The position numbers and the translations under genes are program-made. From contig JAYJMM010000017.1 of the NCBI GenBank assembly GCA_037349105.1, positions 434,001 through 498,000 of the forward strand: a stretch of 64,000 nucleotides of DNA, written 5' to 3'. The notes below the pieces were generated by a model, which was not told the DNA's origin, did no database searches, and worked only from the letters and a program-made list of their open reading frames with translations. The stretch is from Limnomonas spitsbergensis (Eukaryota > Chlorophyta > Chlorophyceae > Chlamydomonadales). Shown here piece by piece: positions 34,877 to 48,200 of the stretch (positions are counted from its first letter, which is position 1; every line of letters starts with the position of its first letter).

Positions 34877-35333
34877 TTCGTCCTTTTAAGTGGACACGCG
34901 ATGGTTGCTTCGGGTCCGTGGTGGACTTCTTCCCCACTGAGTGGCGGACACCTACGGGCGGACTCAGCGACTACACGCTGGCCGCGAATGCGCAGCGCGT
35001 TAAGCTGTGGCTGGAACTTCTAGGTGACAGGCGTGGATCTGGTCGCTTGTAGAGCTGCGACTAAAGGCCTGCCGGGTCGCGAACCCTGCAGGTCGTTATG
35101 AGTCACTTACCGCGTGTAGCGGGCGAAACCGTAGCCGTAGACTGCGGACGACGTAGTCCTAGGCAGGGCTGGGCTTCGAGTTAGGTGTTCTCGTGCTTGC
35201 TAGATGGCGGGGTCGCTGTTCTAGGCTTGACTGGCTTAGTGGTACTGGCTTTGATGCACTTCACTGGGTAGGTCTCCGAGATCTAGCCGGTGCTGGTTAC
35301 AAATAGAGGCCTGTCCACTTAAAAGGAACGAAG
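34877..35333. repeat. 457-base unit with 22-base terminal inverted repeats
   Basis: The left end ACTTCGTCCTTTTAAGTGGA (then CA) and the reverse complement of the right end (ACTTCGTTCCTTTTAAGTGG then ACA) match except for one extra base. No coding frame of note inside and no clear target-site duplication. Most like a MITE, inserted next to the Gag element or part of its 5' end. Confidence 0.75.
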
Positions 35334-36291
35334 TGAACGTCAAGCGTGCAAGCCGGGATTCAAAGGTCCCGGCAAGCCCTATGCACTGAGTACGGGAAAC
35401 CCTGCCTCAGACCTTCCCGAAAGTGGGAAGCTGGGCTCCTAACCCTAAAAAGGGGCTCCGCAGGGAAGCTGCGGAGTCTACGGGGGCGCGTCAGCGGTCC
35501 CTACGGTTTTGGCACGTATACTGCATTATACCGTGACAGTGCTGTCACATGGCTGCAGCATTCGGGGCAGCATCTACTTTGGCAGAGGGCACCTACTAAT
35601 CATATCATTACCTCCAATAACTGTTTGGGCCACTTGTGCCAGCATTAAATGACTCAAGATAGGTGGGCTGCCTTTGCTCTAGGCAACAAACCGCCCCAAG
35701 CTGTTCACTCACCGGCGCGGCTAGGGCAGATCTCACGTGCGCGCCAGGTGGCGCGTGGATACGGCATTCGCAGAGATGCCTCTGAGCATTCTTGCGCCAT
35801 TGTCAAGGAGGGAGGCCGATCTGCTGCGGTTGGAATGTACGTCGATATAGCACGTGTTTTTTGCTGTTGCAGATCTTGCCTCACGGATGGTCTTTCAGCG
35901 CAGGTGGTTACGCAGGCTCAGCAAGTCTCAGTAGTCTGTCTGATAAGCTGAAAGCGGTAACGCTGGCCTAAAAACTGACTACTTCACGCCAGGGGCCATC
36001 TTTGCCCCGAGCCAAGAGTCACCTCGCTCCGTCGCCGCTCGTACCATCGAACCGACCGGTAGTTGGATTATGCCAGGCGACTGGCAGCAATTGCATTGCT
36101 GCTGAGGATATCTCTATTTAACCTGGCGCTTATTCAACAACATTAGGCTTCACATTGTCCTGCTGAAATCCAAGCTGTGCCGATCCGCTTTTTAGGGGTA
36201 TCGTGCAAATGCGTCCATGAGGCTGATGCCTGGTTCCGTCTCATTAAGCTCACCAAACAGCCTGTCATAAAAAGGAAAGGAAGTGAATACG
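35334..36291. other. Upstream region of the EDR2-C gene
   Basis: Two ~100-codon frames (35346-35648, 35649-35951) lack recognisable features. The segment 36200-36291 probably holds the promoter and 5' UTR of the next gene; no core motif identified. Confidence 0.35.
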
Positions 36292-39200
36292 ATGGTCAAG
36301 TTTTTCAGCTGTGTGTCCAAGGTGAGAGCCCAAGCTAGTGGAGCGGGTTGAAATGGAATAATGGATGGCAAAACAGCGCAAGGAAATTCTTGCGTGCACG
36401 CAATCTCTGAATCTTGTACCCTCTATATTATTGGGCGTGCATGGGGCCGTCCGAGAGCGTAGGGCGACGCCAAGGAAATTCAAAAAGGGAGCCACGTCTC
36501 TGAGACACCAGGATGCTTCAAGCTTGGCAGCATGGGCATTTACTTTCGCGTCTCCCCTTGATAATTTTACAGCAACCCGAGGCCGCGCCGTCGCCAAAGC
36601 TGAAATCAGGGAATCTTCAGGCGAATCTTTTGGCCTCGTGTTCAACAATCGACCAAAGACCCGCCTCGCAAGTGCCTGCCATCTTGAAGAGAAAGAGCAG
36701 CAGTGGGGGTGGTGCAGGAGGCATGGGCGGGGTTGGACCGGACAACCTCCTGGCATGCATGCAGCCCGTCATTGCCGTCATGGCACGACAGCAGCTCCCG
36801 TCAGCCGTTACCCGGGCACGGCGTCCGCAGTGGATGTCAGGCATTGAATTTGTAGATGAAATCGATATGGGTGCAGAGCAACCTTCCATCAGCGGCTGTC
36901 ACATGGAGCAGTTGCCGCCGCATGGGTCCCAACAGGTGTGTCAATGTTTGAGCGTGCTCAGCTGCTTCAGCTATATCACGGCCTAGGGCTGAGGGGCCTG
37001 GGGCTGAGGGGACCTGGTGCGTGGGTGACTAGCCGAAAGCTGGTCAAGGTTTGGTCTTATTGGTGCCAGCGGTCGCCACCCAATGGCCCCCCAAGGTGGA
37101 TACATGCATACCCACAGGCCATGCGTGGATCTAAGTCATGCATGGCTTCAAGTCTTGCACAGATCCAAGCCATGCATGGATTAAGGTATCATGCGTGGAT
37201 GCAAGCCCCATACTTACATCCAAGCCATGCATGGATCCAAACCACGCATGAATCTAAGTCATGCATGGAATAAGTCATGCATAGCTTCATGTCATGCATG
37301 GATCTAAGCCATGTATGAATTTAGACCTCATGCATGGATCCAGGCCATGCAAAGATCTAAGCCATGCATGCATCCAAGCCATGCATGGATCTAAGTCATG
37401 CATAGCTTCATGTCATGCATGGATCTAAGCCATGCATGGATTTAGGGTTCATGCATGGATCCAGGCCATGCATAGATCTAAGCTATGCGCAGATGCAAGC
37501 CATGCACTGTGTCCAATTTCTCCCGCGCCGATTCATCCGCTGCTATCCCTGCATATCTGCATGCTTGACTGACAAACCTACGAGCCGGCCCCTTTCTCGG
37601 CCTGGTCGACGAGTCTTGCTTCTTATTTGACGCATTGTGGAGGCCTAGCATGCGCTCCACCCCGCCATAATGGCTGTCCATGCGCATGCTTGATGGAAAT
37701 CCCATGTGCCAACCCTGCCCTGACCAGGGCGGCGAGTTCAGCTTCCTGTTTGACGCCTTGTGGCGGCTTAGCTTGAGCTCCACTCTGCGCGTGAAGCTCA
37801 CAGCGGCGTATATTAAATGGGCGAAGGACACGCACAAGCAAGTTCTGCCTGAAGTAATGGACATAAAGGTGCTGGGTGCAGAGGTGAGAAATGGTTGTTG
37901 AAGTGGGGGCCGCTGTGGTGGGGGTATGCTGGGGAGTGGTTGTGCTGTGATCGTGGCATGCTGGGGTGGTGGTGGTGGTACCATTGAGTACGCTGTGGTG
38001 GGGGTATGTGGGAGGGGGTATCCTGAGGGGGGGGGGGGGGAGGCAAATGAGTATGCTGTGTTGAAGGCATGTGGAAGAGTGGTGGCGGGGGTATGCTGGT
38101 GGGGGGAATGTTGGGTGTGTGTAGGGGGGGACGGCAGTGTGTTCGACACGTACCAGCTGACACTTGCTAATGTGATGGACATGAAGGCACTGAGTGCAGA
38201 GGTGAGTCCAACTGGTGTGGTAAGGTCAAGGGGTATGCTGGGAGGGCGTATGTCTGGAGGGGGATGCACGCTGTAACTGCAATAAGATGTTACAGCGTGC
38301 ACCCCCCTCCAGGTTGTTAGGAACTCGGGATGCCTTTTTACACACGCCCGTCGGGGGGGGGATACGTTGTGGCAGAATGTAAGGATGCCATCATACATCT
38401 CGCGTGTGTGACGTTCACACTTCCACACTTGTATTCACACATTGTGGGCTGCAGCTGCAGGCAATCGATTCCTGGAGGTGAGAAAAATGTTCAGCTTCCC
38501 GTGGCGGCTATGCCGCACCGGCTGAGATTTGCATCTTCCTTCTTCTTCCGGTGGAGGCGTCCCTAAGGCTGAAGCATGCTCTGTAGCCGCGATGCACTGG
38601 TTCAGCCCTTTCAACAACGAACCCTTGATAGCCATGCCGCACCGGCTATGCGTTTAAACACCCAACCCTTCACAGCTGAGCCACTCCGGCTGATGTTTGC
38701 ATGCCTCGTCTGATGTAGGCGTCCCTGAGGCTGAGCATGACGCCCTTGGCAGCCGTGACGCATCAGCTAAGCCCTTTTAACACCCAACCTTTGACAGCCA
38801 TGCCACACCGGCTATCTGTTTAAACACCCAACCCTTGACAGCCAAGCCGCACCAACTGAACCCGTTTAAATACGAACCCCTTGGCAGCGATGACACAATG
38901 ACTAAACCCTTTAAACACGAACCCCTTGGCAGCGATGACACAATGACTAAACCCTTTAAACATGAAAACCTTGGCAGCAATGATGCACTGGCTAAACTTT
39001 TAGGAACTCAAAACATCGTCTTGGCAGGCATGTCACAACAGCTGGAAGCCTGAACCTGAAACCAGCTGCAGGTGGAGGCGTCCCTGAGACTGAGCATGTC
39101 ACCCTGGGCAGGCATGGCACACTGGCTAAGCTCCTCTAACACTGAGCCTTTGGAGGCGATGATGCACCGTCTATGCCCCTTGAACACATAACTCAAGGCA

Positions 39201-42200
39201 GTGGCCATGCACCGGCTCAAAGCCTGATCCTGAAATCTGCTGCAGGTGGAGGCGTCTCTGAGGCTGAGCATGGCACCCACAGGGATGCGGTTGCGGCTGC
39301 TTAAGCGGCCCGGGCTAGACCTGCATCTTGCCTATGACGCACTGCCAGCGGAGGACAAGACCGCAGCAGGTTTGTACCCGTCCGTGTCATTTTTAGCATG
39401 CATCAGGGCCGCTTTTGACAGTTATATAGCTGCCGGTTGCGGCTCCTTAAGCGGCCTGGGCTAGACCTGCATCTTGCCTATGGCGCGCTGCCGGCGGAGG
39501 ACAAGACCACATCAGGTTTGCACCGTTCCGTGCCGTTTTCAGCCTGCATTATGTCACCTTTGTCGGGAAAATGGTTGCGGATGCTGAGTTGGCATGCATC
39601 TCGCCCGATGACTCGCTGTCAGCCTAGGACAAGACTGCAACAGGTTTATACCGATCGGTGCCGTTTGTTTAGGATGCATCAGGCCGCTCTTGGCAGTAAT
39701 ATAGCTGCCGTTTGCGGCTGCTCAAGCGGCCCGGGCTATACCTGCATCTTGCCTTTGACTCTGCTGCCAGGTGCGGACAAGCCCGCAGCAGGTTCGTACC
39801 GGTCCGTGTCATTTTTTGCATGCATCAGACCACCTCTGACGGGGATGCAGTTGCGGATGCTGAAACAGCCTGAGAGTTGGATCTGCCTCTTATTGTTAAC
39901 CCGGAACCAGGGTTGGATCTACTTCTCGCCCTAAACCCTTAACCTGGGATGGATCAGCCGTTGACCCTCAGCCCTAAACCTGGGTTGGATCTGTTTCTGG
40001 CCCTAAACCCTAAACCTGGATTGGATCTGCCTCTCACCCTAAACCCTTTACCCTAAACCTGGGTTGGATCTGTCTCTGGCCCTAAACCCTAAACCTGGAT
40101 TGGATCTGCCTCTCACCCTTAACCCTTAACCCCAAACCTGGGTTGGATCTGCCTCTCACCTTTGACTCGTTGCACGCTGCAAACAGGACTGCAATGTGTC
40201 AGTGCTGACAAAACAATGTTACCACCATGGTTGCCTGTGCCCCGACCAGCACGTCTTGACCCCTCTGCCTGCAGAGGGCCATGCGGTCACTGAATTGCTT
40301 ATATCACCTTATTTTGAACGATTAACTGTCTGAATTGCTTGCCTGGCAAATTGTTTGCCTGCGATGAGATCTGCCCCTTTTGGCCAGTTGCTTGCAGAGG
40401 GCCATGCGGTCACTACATTATTTACACCATCTTATTTGTAAGGATAATTAGCTTGGCATATTGGTTTTTTACCCGACCCTTTGCCTGCTCCATTTCTGTG
40501 GTAGATTAATTGCCTGGCAGATCGGTTGCAATGAGCCATGTTCTGCCCCGTTGCTTACAGGGGACAAGGCAGGCTGTGGCGAGGCTGTGGAGGAGACCCT
40601 CAAGCTTCTCAAGCTCTGGCTCAGGCAGACGATCTGCGCTTTCCTGCTGGGCACAGAGGCAAGTGGTTGAGGCCTTATCTCTCCTGTGCGACTTTGCAGT
40701 TTTTCCTGCACCCCTGATCCGCACAGTGTCCGATTGTATGGCTTTGTAGTTGATATTTTATAGTTGACCTCTCCCCCCTATGCGGTTTGGGAGTGAGAGC
40801 AGGACACCTGACGGCCTATCATCATTTGGTGGCGTGGGGGCCTAGTGCTCCTACTGCGCCTCCATAACTTTAAACCCAGCAGGTCCAGCCTGGCGACCTT
40901 CTTTATCCGCAGCCTCCCTGCTCTGTGCCCTCCCCCAAGCTGGTGGAAGGCCTCTCAAACAGTAGACAGCTCAACCCCAAACCTGTACGCATTGCCATCG
41001 ACCATGCAGGTCCAGCCTAACGGCAGGCCTCTCAAATACCAGCCAGCCTACCGTAGATTTGCTTAGTCTTCCCTCATATTTAACTTTGATTGGGGCTGAG
41101 GGATCCATGCATATAGTAATGATCGATTGTCGACGCCAGTTTACAGTGAGAAATGTAGAGTTTGGGTCGATAATCTGCCCCGAGGGCAGCAGCATGAAAA
41201 TAAATCGTTTTTCACACCCGAGGGATGGCAAATAAAATCTACGATAACCCAAATCCTTCCGCACTACCCTAAACCCTAAACCCTGCAGGTCCAGCCTGGC
41301 GACATCCTGACCCCTCAGGGGCTCCCCAGTTTATCAATGCCGGAGCTGGGGACCGTCCTCTCAAACAACGGCCGCACGCCAACGCGCCTCGCCCGCCACT
41401 CCCGATACTACAGGTAAGAAGCCCTACCGGGTCACACCATCACTTCACCCTATCACCCTTCATTCAAACCCTCCACCCTTCAATCCTTCACTTAAACCCT
41501 CAACCCTTTATCTAAACCCGAAATGCTTGAATCCCTCACTCAAACCTCAAACCCTAACCTCCTTCCTCCCTCAGCGCGGTTGACCTCCCTGACGTGACCG
41601 CCGACGAAACGTCGGTTACGGAGCCTGCGCTGGCGATGCCCCAGCCCTGCGTGCCGGCCCTAAACCCCAAATGCTTCTCCTCTTTCAGCGCGGACGACCT
41701 CCCGGACGTGTCTGCGGACGACACGTCGGTTTCGGAGTCGGCGCTGGTGATGCCACTGCCCAGCGCGATGGACAAGCATGAGGAACTGGGGTGCACTAAG
41801 TCACACCTCAACACCCTGCGTGAGGAGCCGGTGAGCCTGGGTTTTAGAAGCCCAGACGTGTAACCCCCTGTACCCTGAAAGATAAGCCTTGAGCTCCTAA
41901 ACCCTGACGTTGAATCCCTCAACCCTGGATTGTGGCCCCTGGTGTATGATGTGAACCCCATAGACCCTGAAGGATAAACCCTGAGCCCTTGAACCCTGAA
42001 GTGTGACCCCTTAGCCCGTAAGTGTAATCCTGAACATGAAGTGTGGCCCATACACCCTAAAGTGTAACCCCTACACCCTGGTTCTGCGCGCCATGGTTGG
42101 GTGTTGCTGATCTCTGGGAGTGGCATTGGATCCAAAGCACGGGATCTTAAGTTATGCATCCAAAGAGCGGGATCTGAAGTGTTGGATCCAAAAAGGGGGG

Positions 42201-45200
42201 TCAGCAGTATTGTCCGAGCCCGGTTATTGCTTTCTGCACGTGGGCCGCTCTGCCTTGTTGCGTACTCTGCATAATGTGGGACAGCCGCCGAGCTTGGATG
42301 TGATATTAGCTCCACACATTTCCCGATGTGATGATCTCGTCTCGCCGCAACATTTCACACAATTTCAGCTTGTATGACCTCGCCTTGCTTCTACACTTTT
42401 CTAACAGCTCCCGCCAGTATGATCTCGTCTCACTTCCACACCTTGCTTTGCAGGAAGTGCTACTAGACCTGGCAGCTGTCCGGAAGCTGGCGACCATAAA
42501 GGAATCTGTCTGGGATGGTCTGCATGTGCCTGGCAAGGTAACACTCGTTTGTTTGCAAGTTACCGGTATATTTTGTTTCATTTATGGGGGGGGTGACATG
42601 ACTTCAAGCACTATGGTATGTACTTTTTAGTGTGTGGGTGTGAATTATTATACTGTGGCACCTTTCCCTCATTGGGTGTGGGACGGTCTGCATGTGCCTG
42701 GCAAGGTAACATCTATTTGTACACTTAATAGTATGTTTTATATCACGGGGGAATGAAATGACGCGAACACTGTGTCATATTGGGTACCTTTCCCTCCTTG
42801 GGTGTGGGATGGTCTGCATGTGCCTGGCAAGGTCGTTGGTTTGTGGTATGGATGGTGTGAAACTGAATAATTAAGCTGAAATAACAATACCAAAGTAATG
42901 AAAGCGCAGCACCAATGCCGTGGTGTGAATCAAGGGACCTGCCCTTTGGGCTTTGGGGAGCGTGGGCATTACTGACTTTTCATTTAGGGTGACTCAGCTC
43001 AATTCATTAGTTTCGAGCCTGTCCCGGTTTCCCGCCGGTACAGCAGCTGCCTTTCCGAACTCCAGCCTTTCCGCACTCCAGCAGCCGCCGGTACTGCTAT
43101 TGGCGGCTGCCTTTCCAAAGTCCATGTGACGCATGTCCCACCCGTCCCGCTGCCCCGCCCGTACTGCAGTCATGCCCTTGCAAAATCCACGCCCCCCCAC
43201 ATCTGAACAAACGCGTTATGATCCCACCTGTACCGCATTCCCGCCCGTACCGCTTTCCCACCCACATTACAATCTTGCCCTTCAATGATTCACGCCCACC
43301 CCCAAAAAAAAATTGAAGGACCGCGTTACATTCCGCCTGCGCCACCCTCCCACCTGCCCCAATTCTAAAATCCGTCTCGTCCTGTAGTCTTGCCCCGGCA
43401 AGATTCACAGCCCTATGGATCTGAAGAAAAGCGATAAAATCCTCTCTGCACCACTGTCCCACCCGTACAGCTTCACCGCCCCTCCCGTCCCGCTGTCTTG
43501 CCCCAGCAAGATCCAGGGCCCTCTATATCTGAAGAAGCGCGTGAAGGTTCTGCCTGCACCGCTTCCCCACTCGTCCCGCTTAACCGCCCATCCCGCCTTT
43601 TTGTACCGCAGTCTTGCCCTTACAAGATCCGCGGCCCCCTGTATCTGAAGAACCGTGTGAAGATCCCGGCGGGCATGTCTGCCTTCACACTTTCAGCGTT
43701 TGACATGGTCGCCCTACCCCACACTGTGGAGCACGTGGCCCGCTACCTGCCTTCAGTCAGGTGTGGAAGAGTGTGAATGAGGGACATGAGGCCTGCTTTC
43801 TGCCTTCAGTGCGGACTGGAACTGTGAACGAGGGGCATGTGGCCCACTTCGTGCCTCTAGTCAGGTTTGGAGGTGTGCGGAATGTGTGAAGGAGGTAACA
43901 AGCAGTAGGGACATGCTGCCTTTTGAGTACCATTGATTTTTTATTTACAAAATATGTATTTAAGTGTTCACCAGACCACCTTCCCACCAAACACCTTGAC
44001 ACATTCGGTTCACCGAAGGGTGTATCCCCCCCCCCAGACATCCTGTGGCCTCCGCAGGAAGATCGGAGCACAGCTCGTGATTGTCATAATCTGTATTATA
44101 CCCGGGAGGCAGGGACCTTGCTGCTGAGCCTGTTAGCAAGCAGCGTTAGTGACAGAAAGTGACTGCTGTATCCAACACCCTAACACCTACTCACTCCTGC
44201 AGTTAGAGCGGGGCAGTGGGCACCGTTTCATCAGCATGAGTGACGGATCGTGATTGACTTTTGCCTTTTGTTTTTTGAACACTCTAACACCTACGCTCCT
44301 GCAGGATGAGCGGAGCAATCGTGATCAACCTGGTCATACCAGGGACCCCGCTGCTGAGCCTGGTGGCAACATCAGTGACGGATCTCAATTGCTCAATTTG
44401 TACCCCCCCAAAAAACTAACACCTGGACATACACCATGTGCATCAAATGTGATGCTCTGTTGGACTTGAAATATGTCGCATGCTTCACTATGCAGGAAGA
44501 GCAGAGCATTATTGCCTCGAGCTTTTTTGAACACTTTGGCACCTACTCGCTCCTGCAGGAAGAGCGGCGCACCCTTCGCAATCGTGATCAACTTGGTCAT
44601 CCCCGGGGTCCCGCTGCTGAGCCTGGTGGCCACGTTTGTGACAGATCGGGATTGCTTTGCGCTGGCCGCGCGCACGCCGCCGAAGAACCCGGAGGACGGG
44701 GCCAAGCAAGGGTGGGCGCCCTTCGACTTTGCGCTGCACAGGTGTGATGCGTGACATGGGATGAGTGATGTGTGATAAAATGTGTGTGACGGGGAATTCC
44801 GAGGACGGGCCCAAGCAAGGGTGGGTGCCCTTTCACTGCACAGGCGTGGTGAGTACATGTGGGGTGATGTGTGGTTTGCGGGTGAGACCGGGGAGCCCTA
44901 TGGCTAGGCCAAGCAACGGTGGGCGCCCTTCGACTTTGCGCTGCGCAGTTGTGATGAGTGACATGTGGGTCATGTGTGATTTGGGTCATATGGTGTGGTG
45001 GAGATTTGCGAGGGCTGGGTCAAGCAGAGCTGTACATCACTCAACTGGGTGTTGTTCAGGTGTGATGTACGAATGTGTGACATGTGGGGTCATGTGTCAT
45101 TTGGGCCATTGCTTGTGACAGAGGACCTCTAGGACGGGGCTAAGCAGGGCAGTACAACACTCGGCGGTGTGTTGTACAGGTGTGATGTGTGACACATGTA

Positions 45201-48200
45201 GGTTGGTGTTGGATGTGTGACATGAGGTTGTGACGGAGGACCTCTACGGCTGGGCCAGCACGGCTGTACACCACTGGACTGTGTGTTGCATATGTGTGAT
45301 GTGTGACATGTAGGGTGATGTGTGATTTGGTTTTGATGCAGAAACCCGAGGACAGGGCCATGCAGGGCTGGATGCCATTCGGCTTTGATATGCACAGGTG
45401 CGATGTGTGACATGTGGGTGGGATGCAACTAGAAGCTCAAGCTGATCCGACACAGTGCCGTGTAGTATGAATGTATGATGTGTGTGACATATGGTGTGAC
45501 GTGTGATATGTGCCCGTCTTCACATGTTATATGGGAACGCTGCCGTCCGGAACAAGGTGCTGAAGCTGATCTCACAAATTGCTGTATGTATGCATAGTGT
45601 GATGTATGATGTTATGTGTGTGGTGTATAGTGTAATGTGTGTGATGTATAGTGTAATGTGTGTGATGTATAGTGTAATGTGTGTGATGTTCCCGCTCGTG
45701 TACAGGCTAACCAGCGGGATCACGGCAATAAGATGCTCAAGCTGATTGACCCACCCATGATGTTACGTTTCACATTTGACAGATTGTGTTTGTGTGATGT
45801 ATGTGCCCCTGAAGGTTTATCAACGGGGACACTGCCACGCGCAACAAGATGCTCAAGCTCATCCCACACATTGACAGCGGCAACTGGCTGGTCAAATCTG
45901 CAGTTGGCACCAAGCCGCTCATCGTCGGAAAGGTGTGTGAATAATGTGTGGAATGTGTGGACATATGTGTGGCTGGCTGGTCAATCTGCAGTTGGCACCA
46001 AGCCGCTCATCGTCGGAAAGGTGTGAAAAATGTGTGGGATGTGTGTACAGATGTGTGGCTGGCGGGTCAAATCTGCAGTTGGCACCAAGCCGCTCATCGT
46101 CGGAAAGGTGTGTGAACAATGTGTGGGATGTGTGGACAGATGTGTGGCTGGCGGGTCAAATCTTCAGTCGACACCAAGCCTGTCATCATGGGAAAAGTGT
46201 GTGAAGCATGTGAAGTTATCTGAGTGTATGGCTGGCGAAATGAGTCCCCAATTTGGTTGCAAGTGGGCATGGAGAAAAAGGGGTCGGTAGGTGTATTGCC
46301 CTTCGACTTATAAGAAGAAACGAAATCCGCCTTTTGCCCTGATCTGTCCCTTGTCCTCTTTCGTCCTGCAGGGCGCTGTGGACGCGGCCTTCATGGTACC
46401 AAGCAGGGCATTGAGATGAAAGGGGGGTGAAGGGAAATTGAAATATGCATTGATGTTGACCTGTGAGGGGAAGCTTACGTCTTGTTTTCCTGTTGATTCC
46501 TGTTCCATCTTGCAGGTGCTGATGGCCACCTACCCACCTCGACCCCAAGCAGGGCTTTGAGATCAAAGGGCAAACTGAAATGCATGTATTTGCTTCTTCT
46601 GCCCAGAGGACACTGAAGTGAAGTATTGTTTCGTTGTTTGTTCCTGTGCTGCCTTTCGGGCCCTGAAGACAACCTACCACGATACCAAGCATTACATCGA
46701 GGAATGTGAAATATTAAGCGTCCACACTTTCTCAACGAGGAATTTGAAGTTCATGCTTCTTTGTCTTTCAGGCCCTGAAGACGACATATCACGATTCCAA
46801 GCAGTACATTGAGGATTGTCAAATACTGATGGAAGGAGGAATTTTAAATGCATGCATTTGCTTTTATTCTACGCAAAGGATGCTGACCTTTTTCCTTTCC
46901 TGCCTTATAAGCCCTGAAGACAACCTACCACGATATCAAACAGTACATTGAGGAATGTGAAATACATGCTCGTTTGCTTGTTCTGCCCAGAGGACGCTGA
47001 CCTTTTTATTTCTGCCTTTCAGGCCCTAAAGACGACCTACCACGATACCAAGCAGTACATTGAGATCGACATTGACGTGTCAGCTGACCCCACCGCCGCT
47101 TACATCACGGGCATGGTCAGGGGGGCCACATCCAGCCTGGTGATCGATTTAGGTGAGATAGGTTGTGCGTCCGAATGGCCTAGATCCAGGATGCCTGTGA
47201 GCATTGGATATGAACACAAAGGCACAGTAATACCCTACTGTCATGGTCAGGGGGCCACACATCCAGCCTCGTGATCGACTTAGGTGAGACGGGCTGTGCG
47301 TCCTCATGGTCTAGATCCAGGATGCCTGAAAGCATTTGATATAACACACTAAGACACACTCATAGGGTTTAGGGTTGAAACCCTAAACCCTTAACCCTTT
47401 GATATAACACACTAAGACACACTCATAGGGTTTAGGGTTGAAACCCTTAACCTTGAAGTCCTAAACCCTTTTATATAATCACACAAAGACACACTCATAC
47501 CCTACTGCTATGGAGAGAGGTGCCACCTCCAGCCCACTGATCAACCTAGGTGAACCCGGTTGTGCATCCTAATGGTGTGGATCTAGAACGGTTGAACGTC
47601 TTCACGTACAAAGACACACACACATACTGCCGTAGAGAGGGGTGCCACCTTCAGCCTGGTGATCAATGGGTCGGTGTATGTGGACATGGCTGCATGGTGA
47701 AGGGGGGCAACTTATGCTTGGTGATAAAAGTGATAGGTCTAGGTACACTAGGTGGTGGATTTAGCCCCTGGATACGGCTGGGAGAGGGGTGGTCAGGTGG
47801 ACCATCTCCAGCCTAGTGATGGGCCTGGGTGAGATGCCGTGGGAGCTCCTGGAGTACACACATACTCCCCACTCTTTGCCCACACTCTCTTTCCTCAAGC
47901 TTTGTGCTCGAGGGGCAGATGCTATGGGAGCTGCCGGAGTACACACCTATTTACCACTCTTTGCCCACACTTTCCTCCCTCAGGCTTTGTCCTGAAGGGC
48001 CAGATGCCGTGGGAGCTGCCGGAGTGCACACATGTTTTCCGATCTTTGCCCACACTTTCCTCCCTCAGGCTTTGTCCTGGAGGGCCAGTTTCCATGGGAG
48101 CTGCCGGAGTGCCTGATCGGCGCCTCGCGGGTGTGCCACTTGGACGTGAGGGATGCCAAGCCGCTGGACATATCAGTGGAGATCCCGCTACTGAGGCCGG

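Noticed and set aside
29400..35400. LTR pair around the Gag ORF
   Set aside because: I compared flanks by eye and found no long direct repeat; only the TIR unit at 34877-35333 and a shared short motif at 29559.
38330..38566. Small frames over the exon-3/exon-4 intron of the EDR2-C gene
   Set aside because: Located within intron between phase-matched exons and overlapping tandem repeats.
44685..45405. Multiple 70-130 codon frames in both strands
   Set aside because: Generated by repeated copies of EDR2-C exon 10 end; not separate genes.
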